In this document: one piece after another, positions 6,371-14,874 of the stretch | How the letters are laid out: every line of letters begins with the position of its first letter | Numbering within the stretch: the stretch's first letter is position 1 | DNA from: Actinomycetes bacterium | Lineage (GTDB): Bacteria; Actinomycetota; Acidimicrobiia; Acidimicrobiales; SZUA-35 | NCBI GenBank assembly: GCA_024227975.1 | Contig: JAAETV010000367.1 | Coordinates: 1 to 33,389 of the forward strand | Direction of reading: 5' to 3' | Length of the DNA stretch: 33,389 nucleotides | Notes under the pieces: model-generated | Databases searched by the model: none | Seen by the model: the letters and a program-made list of their open reading frames with translations, nothing else | What the model was told of the DNA's origin: nothing | Program-made: the position numbers and the translations under genes

Positions 6371-8344
6371 TCAGATCAGCTGGAAGACAACGGCAACATA
6401 GTAGGCGCCGGGGAGGGCGAACAGCAGGCCGTCGAGGCGGTCCAGGACCCCACCATGGCCTGGGAGCATGGTCCCCATGTCCTTGATGCCGAGGTCGCGT
6501 TTGACCAGGGACTCGGCCAGATCACCGATAGGAGCCAGGATGCCGATGACGGCGGCCATGACGATGACGCTGATGAACTCCCCGTCGAAGGTGCTGATGA
6601 CGTCGGTGACACCGAGGACGAGCCCCGCGAACAGGGCCCCGAAGAAGCCGGTGAGCGTGCCCTCCCACGTCTTGTTGGGGCTCGCCGAGTGGAACGGCTT
6701 GTTCCCATAGGCTCTGCCACCGAGGTAGGCCAGTGTGTCCGAGACAGCGGTGACGACGATCGCCGTGAGGAGTAGGGGGATGCCCCCTTCGACCCTGACC
6801 AGCAGGGCCCCGAATCCAGCCAGGCCCCCAACCCAGAGGATGCCCATGAGGGTCAGGCCCAAGTTGAGCACCGGGCGCTCGGTGTCGGCTCCTGTCAGGT
6901 ACCACAACATGCCAAAAACCACGGCCAGCCCGACGACCAGCGGGTAGGCGGCGTCGCCTCTCACATAGGCGGCGGCTGGGATGGCCACGGTGCCGACAAG
7001 CCCGAGCAGGGTTGCCGGTCGGAGTCCAGCAAGGCGCATGGCATTGAACAGCTCCATGACGGCCAGCAGGCTGAGCCCCCCGATCATGATCATCGTCGGC
7101 ACCGCGCCAAGACCCAGGGTCACGGCGACAAGGGCGGCCAAGGCGATACCGACGACAATGGCCTGGCCCAGGTTGCGTCCTCCGGACTCTTCCTCTTCGT
7201 AGCTCTCGAAGTCTTCGTATTCCTCGTATTGGTCGTCCTCGGGGGGTGGCTGGAGCAAGCCGGCTCCTCGCGGATCAGGTTCAGCCAGGTTGGGACGACC
7301 TACCGATCGTGGGTCTTCCCGGATCTGGGCCTCGGGATCGAGGGCAGAGTCACGACGGGCCCTGGGCGTCGGGCTGGCCAGGTCGGAGCTGGTCCGCTCG
7401 AGGCTGGCTGGCGCCTTGTCGTGGGCCCCGCGAACCTGCGGAGCCGGCTGGTCAATACCGTTGGCAGAATCCTCGTCGTAGTCGTGTTCGGTGCCCCACT
7501 CGAGCTCATCAGCGGCCGCGGGCGCCATCCGGTTGGCCTCGGATCCCGGATCGGGGACTCGAGGGCGGATGCTGCGTTGACGGGAGAGCGACTCTGGCCG
7601 CTCGCTTGGGTTCGGTCGGACCTCATCTTGGAGACGAGCACGGGAGCGAGACGGGGCGGGACGGCGCTCGGAGGCCGGGACGGGGGCCGACGCCTGATCG
7701 GGATTGGTTTGGCGGTCGAGCGGCGGCGCAGCTCGGTTTGGAGCGCCAGGGTCGGGCAGGGGGGCGGCCCGGTCTCTGTCGGCGGGGGTAGCTGTGATCC
7801 GTCCATTCGACGGGTCACGGTTGCGGGAGTCGTCGAAGATGGACGGAGCGGGACCACGTTGGGTGGCCGGCACGGGACGCTCCTTGGGCGCTGGGCGCCG
7901 CGGGGCCGGAAGCTTCGGCGAGGGCTCGATCGTCACCTCGTCACGACTGCGGCTGACGACACGGTCATGGGTGATGGCCTCGGTGTCGGCAAACACATCG
8001 GACAGGTCGGGTCCGGCCCAGTTGGGGTCTTCACCTCGCCAGCTGGGACCGCTGACCTCACCGGCGCGCTCGTCAATATCGGCTCCGAGGGCTGCCGGGA
8101 CCTGACCCGTTGGGGGCTCGGTCCAGTGCTGGAGACCGGCTGCTTCGGCTTCGGCCGCAGCTTGGGCCTCGACGTACTCGACGTTGGTGAGATCCAGGCT
8201 CTCCTCGTCGTCATCGCGAATGATGGGTATTCGCCCGAAGGAGCTGGCCTCCTGCTCGGGAGGTGGTTCGAAGAGGTCGAAGATGCTCTGGGTCGAGTCT
8301 TCGGATCCCTTGCTGAACCTCCCGCGCTTCTTGTTGTCGGCCAT
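6371..8344 (-). CDS. cdsA: Phosphatidate cytidylyltransferase (CDP-diglyceride synthase) with a long N-terminal extension
   Basis: CdsA makes CDP-diacylglycerol from phosphatidate and CTP, the precursor of membrane phospholipids. The C-terminal 270 residues (from ~389) form the usual multi-helix enzyme. They end with the family signature SLVKRDLGIKDMGTMLPGHG followed by GVLDRLD, and also contain SDTLAYLGGRAYG and SPNKTWEGTLTG. Residues 1-388 are hydrophilic, Pro/Arg/Asp/Glu-rich, apparently disordered and without a recognisable domain. An acidic stretch (EDDQYEEYEDFESYEEEESG) lies just before the first helix. The ATG at 8344 has AAAGGAAA upstream, and no stop interrupts the frame, so the extension is probably translated. 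A normal CdsA is ~270-300 residues. The gene follows frr by 62 bp in the usual actinobacterial order; rlmN, often next, is missing. Confidence 0.93.
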   Translation of the reverse strand: MADNKKRGRFSKGSEDSTQSIFDLFEPPPEQEASSFGRIPIIRDDDEESLDLTNVEYVEAQAAAEAEAAGLQHWTEPPTGQVPAALGADIDERAGEVSGPSWRGEDPNWAGPDLSDVFADTEAITHDRVVSRSRDEVTIEPSPKLPAPRRPAPKERPVPATQRGPAPSIFDDSRNRDPSNGRITATPADRDRAAPLPDPGAPNRAAPPLDRQTNPDQASAPVPASERRPAPSRSRARLQDEVRPNPSERPESLSRQRSIRPRVPDPGSEANRMAPAAADELEWGTEHDYDEDSANGIDQPAPQVRGAHDKAPASLERTSSDLASPTPRARRDSALDPEAQIREDPRSVGRPNLAEPDPRGAGLLQPPPEDDQYEEYEDFESYEEEESGGRNLGQAIVVGIALAALVAVTLGLGAVPTMIMIGGLSLLAVMELFNAMRLAGLRPATLLGLVGTVAIPAAAYVRGDAAYPLVVGLAVVFGMLWYLTGADTERPVLNLGLTLMGILWVGGLAGFGALLVRVEGGIPLLLTAIVVTAVSDTLAYLGGRAYGNKPFHSASPNKTWEGTLTGFFGALFAGLVLGVTDVISTFDGEFISVIVMAAVIGILAPIGDLAESLVKRDLGIKDMGTMLPGHGGVLDRLDGLLFALPGAYYVAVVFQLI

Positions 8345-8406
8345 GTGTTTCCTTTCGTGAACAGCGCTAGCTCGCTGGCACTACTCGAGATCGGTTGCCC
8401 GTAGGG

Positions 8407-8973
8407 CTACACCTCCAGCAGTTCCTCTTCCTTGGCAGCCAACGCCCCGTCCACTGTGGCTTCGCTTGTTTGTGTGAGCCGGTCGAGATCCTTCTCGGCC
8501 CGGATCAGCTCATCGGCGGTGAGCTGATTGTCCTTCTCTGCACTTTCGAGTTCCTTGCGGCCATCGCGCCGAATGTTGCGGAGGGCGATCCTTCCGTCCT
8601 CCGCCATCTTTCTCACTAGTCGCACCATTTCCTTGCGCCGCTCCTCGGTCAGAGGAGGAAAGTTGAGCCGTAGAGAACGGCCGTCATTGCTCGGTGAAAG
8701 CCCAAGATCAGAGATCCGGATGGCCCTCTCGACCGCTTCCAGGTTCCCTGGGTCATGGGGGGTGATCGTCAGCTGGCGAGCCTCGGGAACCGCGATCGAG
8801 GCCATCTCGAGGAGACGCATGTCGACCCCGTAGGCATGCACAGTGATCCGTTCGACCAGCTGGGGGGCGGCACGACCGCTTCGGACCGATGAGAACTCGG
8901 TTCGCGAGTGGACGACCGCCTTCTCCATACGCTCCTCGGCGTCGGAGAGCACCAGCTCAGCGAACTCACTCAT
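8407..8973 (-). CDS. frr: Ribosome recycling factor
   Basis: RRF works with EF-G to split the post-termination ribosome. The 188-residue product has the normal length. Landmarks are the N-terminal helix ([19 protein letters not shown]), [20 protein letters not shown], the small domain 2 ([19 protein letters not shown]), [20 protein letters not shown] and [20 protein letters not shown]. The start chosen is the ATG at 8973, overlapping the pyrH stop as ATGA. The frame is open upstream to 9003 but would add non-homologous residues inside pyrH. The overlap implies translational coupling with pyrH, the standard bacterial pair. The identification is secure. Confidence 0.97.
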   Translation of the reverse strand: MSEFAELVLSDAEERMEKAVVHSRTEFSSVRSGRAAPQLVERITVHAYGVDMRLLEMASIAVPEARQLTITPHDPGNLEAVERAIRISDLGLSPSNDGRSLRLNFPPLTEERRKEMVRLVRKMAEDGRIALRNIRRDGRKELESAEKDNQLTADELIRAEKDLDRLTQTSEATVDGALAAKEEELLEV

Positions 8974-9770
8974 TCGACTATCGTACCAATGGCCTCGCCG
9001 CACAGCAGCCTCCGCAGGTTCCCCTCTTCCATCAGGTCGAACACCACGATTGGGAGCTTGTTCTCCTTGGCGTGGGTGATGGCGGTGGAGTCCATGACCC
9101 TGAGGTCCTGATTCAAGACGTCGAGGTAGGTCAGGCGATCGATCTTGGTCGCATCGGGGTTGGTGCGAGGGTCGTCGGTGTAGATCCCGTCTACCCCACC
9201 GTGGGTTCCCTTCAGCAGGACGTCGGCATCGATCTCGACTGCACGGAGAGCGGCTGAGGTATCACTGGTGAAGAAGGGGTTGCCAGTACCGGCAGCGAAG
9301 ATGACGAGTCGGCCCTTCTCCAAGTGACGGATGGCCTTGCGCCTGATGTACTCCTCGGCGATCTGAGGCATGGCGATGGCCGACTGGAGCCGGGTCTGAA
9401 CACCTTGTTGCTCACAGATGTCTTGCAGGGCCAGCGCGTTGATGACAGTGGCCAGCATGCCCATGTAGTCGGCTTGAGCCCGGTCGAGACCGCCTTCGGC
9501 GCCGCGCATCCCGCGCCAGATGTTGCCACCACCGACAACGACAGCTACTTCGATACCGAGGTCCTCTTTGACTTCGAGGATGTCATCAGCGAGGCGCTGA
9601 ACCACCTTGCCGTCGATTCCGTAGCCCGCTTCTCCGGCGAAGGCCTCACCGGACAACTTCAGCAGGATCCGACGCCAGCGTGGTTTCGTACCGTCGCTCA
9701 AGGTGCCTCCGGTTTCGTCTGTTGTTCGATTGCCGCCGGGCTGATCGATTTCGATCATACCGGAGGCCAT
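8970..9770 (-). CDS. pyrH: UMP kinase
   Basis: PyrH phosphorylates UMP to UDP with ATP in pyrimidine nucleotide synthesis and belongs to the amino-acid kinase fold. Visible motifs are [13 protein letters not shown] (phosphate binding), [55 protein letters not shown] and [17 protein letters not shown]. The 266-residue frame has about 30 residues before the conserved [11 protein letters not shown]. Internal starts, such as the Met 5 codons in (9758), are possible and no clear Shine-Dalgarno sequence decides between them. It lies 57 bp after tsf and overlaps frr by 4 bp. The product is cytoplasmic and probably hexameric, as in other bacteria. Confidence 0.96.
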   Translation of the reverse strand: MASGMIEIDQPGGNRTTDETGGTLSDGTKPRWRRILLKLSGEAFAGEAGYGIDGKVVQRLADDILEVKEDLGIEVAVVVGGGNIWRGMRGAEGGLDRAQADYMGMLATVINALALQDICEQQGVQTRLQSAIAMPQIAEEYIRRKAIRHLEKGRLVIFAAGTGNPFFTSDTSAALRAVEIDADVLLKGTHGGVDGIYTDDPRTNPDATKIDRLTYLDVLNQDLRVMDSTAITHAKENKLPIVVFDLMEEGNLRRLLCGEAIGTIVE

Positions 9771-9827
9771 TCAGAAGTGTAGTGGGCCCACCGTCGGGCC
9801 GGGACCATAGCAGCCGAAGCAGCAGCC

Positions 9828-10607
9828 TCAGCCCACCAAAGCCAGGATGAACTGGTGGATCGTGCCCCCGTTGAGCTGCGATTCAACGGTCTGCTTCTCA
9901 CCGAACATCCCCTGTTCGAGAAGGACCCGGTCACCGAACCAAGCGTTCACCCGGCCTTCGACGATCTTGTCCCAGGCCTGCTCTGGCTTGCCCTCGGCTT
10001 TGGTTATCTCGAGCAGGGCAGCCCGCTCACGCTCGACCTCCTCAGCCGGGACATCGTGGCGGCTCAGGTAGGAGGGCTTGGCGAAGGCGATATGAAGAGC
10101 GACTTGATGTAAGGCCTCGGCGTCCATCCCCGACGCCTGGACCAGGACTCCGGCCTTGCCATCGTTGTGGATGTAGGCATCGATCAGCTGGTCGCCTGCG
10201 GCCTCGTAGAGGGCAACGGTGCCAACTTCGATGTTTTCCTTGACCGTGAGCTTGAGGTCCTCGAGCTCGGCGTCCTTGCTCGAAGCGGCTTCAAGCCCTT
10301 CGGACAGGACGGCGTCGGCCAGCTGCTGAGCCAGCTTGCGGAAATCATCGGACTTGGCGGCGAAATCGGTCTCCGACTTGAGGTGGACCAGGGCGGCCCC
10401 GGCCTCACCGGTTGCGACCGCGACCAGACCTTCAGCGTTCTCACGCTCACTGCGGCCGGCCGCCTTGGCCAGGCCCTTCTCACGCAGGATCTGGGTTGCG
10501 GCTTCGAAGTCACCGTCGGCCTCAGTGAGGGCCTTCTTGGCGTCCATCATCCCCGCGCCGGTTGACTTTCGAAGTTCCTGCACGTCCTTGGCGCCAAATG
10601 CTGCCAT
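9828..10607 (-). CDS. tsf: Elongation factor Ts
   Basis: EF-Ts exchanges GDP for GTP on EF-Tu. The 259-residue product opens with MAAFGAKDVQELRKSTGAGM, a UBA-like N-terminal domain followed by MDAKKALTEADGDFEAA, and contains the core signature VHLKSETDFAAKSDDFRKLA. The C-terminal dimerisation region (HQVALHIAFAKPSYLSRHDV and KIVEGRVNAWFGDRVLLEQ) is complete. The ATG at 10607 is preceded by a good GAGGAG, 6 nt away. It follows rpsB by 50 bp, the near-universal rpsB-tsf operon. Length and motifs are ordinary. Confidence 0.97.
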   Translation of the reverse strand: MAAFGAKDVQELRKSTGAGMMDAKKALTEADGDFEAATQILREKGLAKAAGRSERENAEGLVAVATGEAGAALVHLKSETDFAAKSDDFRKLAQQLADAVLSEGLEAASSKDAELEDLKLTVKENIEVGTVALYEAAGDQLIDAYIHNDGKAGVLVQASGMDAEALHQVALHIAFAKPSYLSRHDVPAEEVERERAALLEITKAEGKPEQAWDKIVEGRVNAWFGDRVLLEQGMFGEKQTVESQLNGGTIHQFILALVG

Positions 10608-10657
10608 TTTCTTCTCCTCGTCGTTCCTTGTAGTGGGGTGGCCCCGGGGCGGCGGTG

Positions 10658-11707
10658 TCAGCCGGCCCCGTTGGCGGTCTCAGGGGCAGCCTGGATCGGA
10701 GCCTCGACTACTTCCTCAACCGGAACCTCGACCGGAGCTTCAGCTGGGGCCTGCGGTGCGGCCTCAGACGCAGCTACTTCGACCGGAGCTTCAGCTGGAG
10801 CCTCGACTGGTGCGGCCTCAGAGGCGGCTACTTCGACCGGAGCTTCAGCTGGGGCCTCGACTACTGCGGCTTCCTGGCTGGCAGCGAGGCGGGCCTCGCG
10901 GGCCGCGGCTTCCGCTGTGGCTTGGCGACGGGCGTCGGCCTGGGCTTCCGCGATGGCAGCCTCTTGCTCGGGGGTGCGCTCGATCTCGCCTGGGACGTCG
11001 GGGCCACCTGACGCACGGGAGTTGATGAGCTTGCCCTCGGCCACGGCCTCGGCGATGACGCGGGTCATGAGCTCGGCGGCGCGAATGGCGTCATCGTTGC
11101 CTGGAATCGGGTAGCTGATCAGGTCGGGATCGCAGTTCGTGTCGACTACAGCCACGATGGGGATGTTCAGCTTGCGAGCCTCGGTGACGGCAATGTGCTC
11201 GACCAGGGTGTCGAGTACGAACACGACACTCGGCAGCTTGGCCATCGTCTTGATACCGCCGATATTGCGGTCGAGCTTGTCAAGCTCACGGGTGTAGCGA
11301 AGGGCTTCCTTCTTCGGCATCTCTTCGAGGTCGCCAGCTGAACGCATGCGCTCATACTCGAGCAGTTTGCCGACTCGCTTGGAGATGGTCTGATAGTTGG
11401 TCAGCATCCCGCCGAGCCAGCGCTGATCGACGAATGGCATGCCGACTGAACGGGCATGGCGACGGATGGGCTCCTGGGCCTGCTTCTTGGTTCCGACGAA
11501 GAGCACGGTCCCACCATCGGCGACCGTGTCGCGAACGAAGGTGTAGGCCTGTTCGACCCGACGCAGGGTCTCTTCCAAGTCGATGATGTAGACGCCGTTG
11601 CGATCTCCATGGATGAATCGCTTCATCTTCGGGTTCCAACGGCGGGTCTGGTGCCCGAAATGGACCCCGGCTTCCAACATCTGCTTCATGGTGACGACTG
11701 CGGTCAC
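10658..11707 (-). CDS. rpsB: 30S ribosomal protein S2 with an Ala/Glu/Pro-rich C-terminal extension
   Basis: S2 binds the 30S neck region near protein bS1 and is needed for translation initiation. The 349-residue product opens [20 protein letters not shown] and carries [33 protein letters not shown] and [20 protein letters not shown], all S2 hallmarks. The globular body ends near residue 250. A further ~95 residues follow, including an 18-residue motif ([18 protein letters not shown]) repeated about 2.5 times. Typical S2 is 230-300 residues. The start is a GTG at 11707 with GGAGGAG 6 nt upstream; that site can pair with an upstream CCTCC. rpsB heads the rpsB-tsf-pyrH-frr cluster. Confidence 0.96.
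   Translation of the reverse strand: MTAVVTMKQMLEAGVHFGHQTRRWNPKMKRFIHGDRNGVYIIDLEETLRRVEQAYTFVRDTVADGGTVLFVGTKKQAQEPIRRHARSVGMPFVDQRWLGGMLTNYQTISKRVGKLLEYERMRSAGDLEEMPKKEALRYTRELDKLDRNIGGIKTMAKLPSVVFVLDTLVEHIAVTEARKLNIPIVAVVDTNCDPDLISYPIPGNDDAIRAAELMTRVIAEAVAEGKLINSRASGGPDVPGEIERTPEQEAAIAEAQADARRQATAEAAAREARLAASQEAAVVEAPAEAPVEVAASEAAPVEAPAEAPVEVAASEAAPQAPAEAPVEVPVEEVVEAPIQAAPETANGAG
10722..10866 (-). repeat. ~54-bp tandem repeat in the rpsB tail
   Basis: The plus-strand block GCTACTTCGACCGGAGCTTC recurs at 10773 and 10827, a period of 54 bp (18 codons). A third, shorter and diverged copy ends at 10772. All units stay in frame and encode [11 protein letters not shown](V)EAPAEA. Confidence 0.85.
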
Positions 11708-11714
11708 GTTGTCT

Positions 11715-11731
11715 CCTCCGGTTGATGGAGG
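11715..11731 (-). promoter_or_regulatory. rpsB: Possible hairpin masking the rpsB ribosome binding site
   Basis: In the rpsB leader (minus strand) CCTCC is followed after 7 nt by GGAGG, which is the Shine-Dalgarno sequence of the GTG start. The two can form a 5-bp GC stem that would hide the site. S2 is known to repress its own mRNA in E. coli, so this is a plausible control element, but the stem is short and the role is inference. Confidence 0.35.
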
Positions 11732-11768
11732 CCGCCCAAGCTCGGTTCCAGTATCGGCGATCGTGTGA

Positions 11769-12494
11769 TCACCGACTTTTTCTGGCCGAGACCGTGGAAT
11801 CTGGACGACCCTGATCTTGGTTTGGTGGTTGCTTCGAGCCCGATAACTGGCTCACACCAGGATCTGGTGCGTCTGCCAGTGTAGCCCTCGCCCCCTTGAC
11901 CCCAACAGCAGTCGGACCGGAGGGAATCAGGCGAGCAGTGCCGCAGATCCCATCGATGAGGGGCTGGGGATCGATGTAGCGGTCCCCAGCACGGGCCGTG
12001 AGGTGGAAGCCAACCGAGGCCGAGGCGACCGGGTCACCAGCATCGACGCTCTGGCCCCTGACCACCTCGATGGTCTCGATCGGCCCATAGGTGGAGCGCA
12101 ACCCCGATGGGTGGGTGATGACGAGATAGTGCCGCCCGCCGACCGGGCCAGCGAAACCCACCCGACCGTCAGCGACGGCGACGACGCGTGTCCCGGCCAC
12201 GACCCCGTACTCCAGACCCCGGTTTCCTGCCCCGTAGGGGCCCGCAGGAGGACGAAAGGGGTCGATGACCGGTGCATCGACGGGTGCTGTCCACTGGCAT
12301 CGGCGGGTGGGCGCTTGGACCGGAGGGGTTGACGCCGAGACAACCGGGTCCTGGGGTGCTCGGACTTGAACCGAAACCTGGGTTTGGACGCCGCCGGTCG
12401 GCTGACCCGGGTCAGGCTGGCTGGCTGAGGCCAGGGCCGATTGGGCCAGAATCACGACGGCCACTGCCGCCATCAGGACAGGAGTGAAGCTCAT
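11769..12494 (-). CDS. Secreted LytM/M23-like protein lacking canonical zinc ligands
   Basis: M23 proteins are usually zinc endopeptidases that cut peptidoglycan cross-bridges; degenerate members act as regulators. The 241-residue product has a signal peptide (residues ~1-25, [19 protein letters not shown]) and a linker. A LytM fold follows at ~68-182 ([62 protein letters not shown]). The usual HxGxD zinc motif reads NRGLEY (Asn91, Glu95), and the final HxH reads GFHLTAR with only His164. It is therefore probably not a standard catalytic enzyme. The ATG at 12494 has GGGAG upstream. An M23 gene beside rpsB is also known in mycobacteria. After the domain come ~55 residues of low-complexity tail. 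Confidence 0.8.
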   Translation of the reverse strand: MSFTPVLMAAVAVVILAQSALASASQPDPGQPTGGVQTQVSVQVRAPQDPVVSASTPPVQAPTRRCQWTAPVDAPVIDPFRPPAGPYGAGNRGLEYGVVAGTRVVAVADGRVGFAGPVGGRHYLVITHPSGLRSTYGPIETIEVVRGQSVDAGDPVASASVGFHLTARAGDRYIDPQPLIDGICGTARLIPSGPTAVGVKGARATLADAPDPGVSQLSGSKQPPNQDQGRPDSTVSARKSR

Positions 12495-12587
12495 GGGCTC
12501 TCCCAGTAACGGGTAATGGTGTTCTCTGGGGAGAAGCAGGATCGGGCCTGGGGCCGGCCGCCATCAGGAGCTGAGTCTAGGGGGTTT

Positions 12588-13364
12588 CTAGGCCAACTCT
12601 CGTTCGAGTGAGCTGAGCCGAGACTTGAGCGACAAGACGGCCTTGGTGTGGATCTGACAAACCCGGCTCTCGGTGACACCCAGAACCCGACCAATCTCAG
12701 CCAGGGTCAGGCTCTCGTAGTAGTAGAGCGTGAGGACGATCTTCTCCCGCTCGTTCATGCGGTTGATGGCACCCGCCAGAAGCTGGCGCATCTCGACCCG
12801 CTCATAGACCCCACCGGGCCCATCGCTGCGGTCGGCCAGGGTGTCGCCGAATGTCAGGCTCTCACCACCGTTCATCGACAGCATCTCGTCAAGAGCGACG
12901 ATGCCGAGTGACGAGATCTGATTGTAGATCCCGTTGAGTTGGTCGACGGTGAGATCGAGCTCTTCGGCGATCTCAGCGTCGGAAGGAACTCGATGGAGGC
13001 GGGACTCGAGCTTCGACATGGCCCGCTCGACCGACTTGGCCTTGGAGCGGACCGAACGCGGAACCCAGTCGATGGATCGAAGCTCATCGAGAATGCCACC
13101 CTTGATCCGGGATATGGCGTACGTCTCGAACTTGAAGCCGCGTTCTGGGTCGAACTTGGTGATGGCATCGATGAGGCCGAACATGCCGTAGCTGGCGAGA
13201 TCGGACTGGTCCACGTTCTGGGGTAGTCCTGCCGCCACCCTGCTCGCCACATATTTTACCAATGGGGCGTAGTAGACAATGAGCTGATCTCGTTCGGTCT
13301 GATCTCCCGACCGCTTGAAGCCGGTCCACACCTGCTCCAATTCAACATCGTTCTCGATTGCCAC
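12588..13364 (-). CDS. whiG: RNA polymerase sigma factor, FliA/WhiG family (sigma-28 type)
   Basis: This group-3 sigma-70 factor directs RNA polymerase to a dedicated promoter set (motility in FliA, sporulation in WhiG). Region 2 is seen in QLIVYYAPLVKYVASRVAAG, ASYGMFGLIDAITKFDPERG and FKFETYAISRIKGGILDELR. Region 3 is seen in DWVPRSVRSKAKSVERAMSK. Region 4 is seen in YYYESLTLAEIGRVLGVTES followed by RVCQIHTKAVLSLKSRL. The GTG at 13364 gives 258 residues, matching WhiG. The same frame is open to an ATG at 13730, which would add 122 residues of non-conserved sequence with poor codon bias and overlap dprA; I consider that less likely. The gene follows dprA as in Streptomyces-like order. No flagellar genes are in this window, so the regulon is unknown. 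Confidence 0.88.
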   Translation of the reverse strand: MAIENDVELEQVWTGFKRSGDQTERDQLIVYYAPLVKYVASRVAAGLPQNVDQSDLASYGMFGLIDAITKFDPERGFKFETYAISRIKGGILDELRSIDWVPRSVRSKAKSVERAMSKLESRLHRVPSDAEIAEELDLTVDQLNGIYNQISSLGIVALDEMLSMNGGESLTFGDTLADRSDGPGGVYERVEMRQLLAGAINRMNEREKIVLTLYYYESLTLAEIGRVLGVTESRVCQIHTKAVLSLKSRLSSLERELA

Positions 13365-13698
13365 GGTTCCCGCCAACGTCTGTGGATCAGTAAGAGCTGG
13401 AGCGGGATGTCCCTTGGCGTTGACCTCAGACTCCAGCTCCCACTCTCCGTCGGACTCCAGCCACCCAACGTGAGGTTCAGGGGCGGAAAACTGCGTGTAT
13501 TGGGCTATTGGGGCCGATTGACCCGATGATTCGAGGCCTTTTGACCCACTGACTGGGCGCTCATGGCCAAGATCGGTGGATTCGACTGATAGGCGCTCAT
13601 CGACTCCATCGGCAGGAGAGTCGTATCCGAGCAGGCGGAGATAGCGAAAACGTGCGGCGGCGGTCACGGCGGGCGAGGGTAGCGGCGTTGGGCGCTCA
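13365..13698 (-). other. Gap between dprA and the sigma factor: open frame, probably non-coding
   Basis: This 334-bp stretch lies between the dprA stop and the preferred sigma-factor GTG. It is open in the sigma-factor frame back to 13730, but third codon positions in most of it are only weakly GC-rich and its translation (GYDSPADGVDERLSVESTD and similar) matches nothing I know. I expect it to hold the promoter and leader of the sigma gene. A genuine N-terminal extension of the sigma factor is the alternative. Confidence 0.45.
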
Positions 13699-14874
13699 CT
13701 ATGGTGACGCAAGGCTGACCGTTGATCCATCTAGCTGCACCGCGCCTCGCTCAGACAACTGATTCACCTCGCTCAACAGCTCGGGAATAGTGACATTGGT
13801 TGCCGCCATCAGGTCATCGATATGGGTGCTTCCTGCCGCCACCTGATCGAGAATGATCCGACCCAGCGGCGTCCGATCGGTTCGGAATGGGGCGTCGTCG
13901 TTCACGACCAGCCTCAGTTGGGCACAGGAGGGTTCGCCCGACCCTGCCTGAGCGGCCGAGAGGACATCCTCGGTGGATGCTGTTGGCACCGCCAGGCCGA
14001 GGAAGTCGAGTACATCTTGGGCTGACCGCGCCGGTGGGCACCCTTCGACCAGAAGCCGATTGGTTCCCGAAGCGGCGGGATTGGTGACCGAGCCCGGCAC
14101 CGCCATGACCGGCAGCCCGCGTTCCACAGCCTCGTTGACGGTGTGCATCGAGCCACCATGATCATGGGACTCGACAATCACCACCACATCAGCCAGGCCA
14201 GCGATCAGCCGATTCCGAGCGGGGAAGCGCCACCGCTCGGGGGCAGCCCCGGGCATGGCCTCGGAGAGGAGCAGGCCGTGGGCCACCACGTCGTTCCAGA
14301 GCTGACGGTTGGCAGCTGGGTAGACGACGTCGAGCCCGGTCCCTACCACCCCAATGGGCTTGCCCCCGGCGGCCAGGACGCCCCGGTGGGCGGCCCCATC
14401 GACTCCCGAGGCAAGCCCGCTGACCACGGTTGCGCCCGCTTCGGCCAGATGGGTTCCAAGGTCGGACGCCACCCGACGTCCGATGGTTGAGCACCGTCTG
14501 GTTCCAACGATGGCAACAACGGGGGCCGCCGAGAGCAGTTTGAGATCACCGAGGGCAAACAGCACAATTGGGGGTTCGGGATCGTTGGCGAACGGCCACC
14601 GGGCATGGTCTGGTTCGAGCACCTCGGCGCCGATCGCCGATACGTCGGCCAGGTGCTCAGACGGCCCCTTCCTGCGGAGCGCAATGGCCCAGTTCTGGAT
14701 CAGCTTGGCCGTGACGCCAGGGGGTGCGGGGCCGATCGATGGAGGTAGCGATTCGTTCCTGATCTTCGCTATGACTTCCTCGGCTGGGCCCGCACTGAGC
14801 AGCCAACGGAGGCGGGCCGGGCCGACCCCGGGGAGGGCGATGAGGGCCAGTCGGGCGGCCAGCTCGTTGCTCAT
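13699..14874 (-). CDS. dprA: DNA-processing protein DprA
   Basis: DprA loads RecA on incoming single-stranded DNA during natural transformation. The 391-residue product has a helix-hairpin-helix-like N-terminus (LALIALPGVGPARLRWLL). It carries the Rossmann-like DprA core with IVGTRRCSTIGRR, VVSGLASGVDGAAHRG and GKPIGVVGTGLDVVYPAANR, plus FPARNRLIAGLADVVVIVES. A C-terminal winged-helix domain is seen around RIILDQVAAGSTHIDDLMAA and LSEVNQLSERGAVQLDGSTV. The ATG at 14874 overlaps the comM stop as ATGA. The comM-dprA pair is conserved across actinobacteria, most of which are not known to be competent, so a general DNA-processing role is possible. Confidence 0.95.
   Translation of the reverse strand: MSNELAARLALIALPGVGPARLRWLLSAGPAEEVIAKIRNESLPPSIGPAPPGVTAKLIQNWAIALRRKGPSEHLADVSAIGAEVLEPDHARWPFANDPEPPIVLFALGDLKLLSAAPVVAIVGTRRCSTIGRRVASDLGTHLAEAGATVVSGLASGVDGAAHRGVLAAGGKPIGVVGTGLDVVYPAANRQLWNDVVAHGLLLSEAMPGAAPERWRFPARNRLIAGLADVVVIVESHDHGGSMHTVNEAVERGLPVMAVPGSVTNPAASGTNRLLVEGCPPARSAQDVLDFLGLAVPTASTEDVLSAAQAGSGEPSCAQLRLVVNDDAPFRTDRTPLGRIILDQVAAGSTHIDDLMAATNVTIPELLSEVNQLSERGAVQLDGSTVSLASP

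Noticed and set aside
7229..8404. Plus-strand 391-codon ORF
   Set aside because: Antisense of the low-complexity cdsA extension. It has the Gly/Arg/Val-rich look of a shadow frame, and the minus frame has the proper start and enzyme domain.
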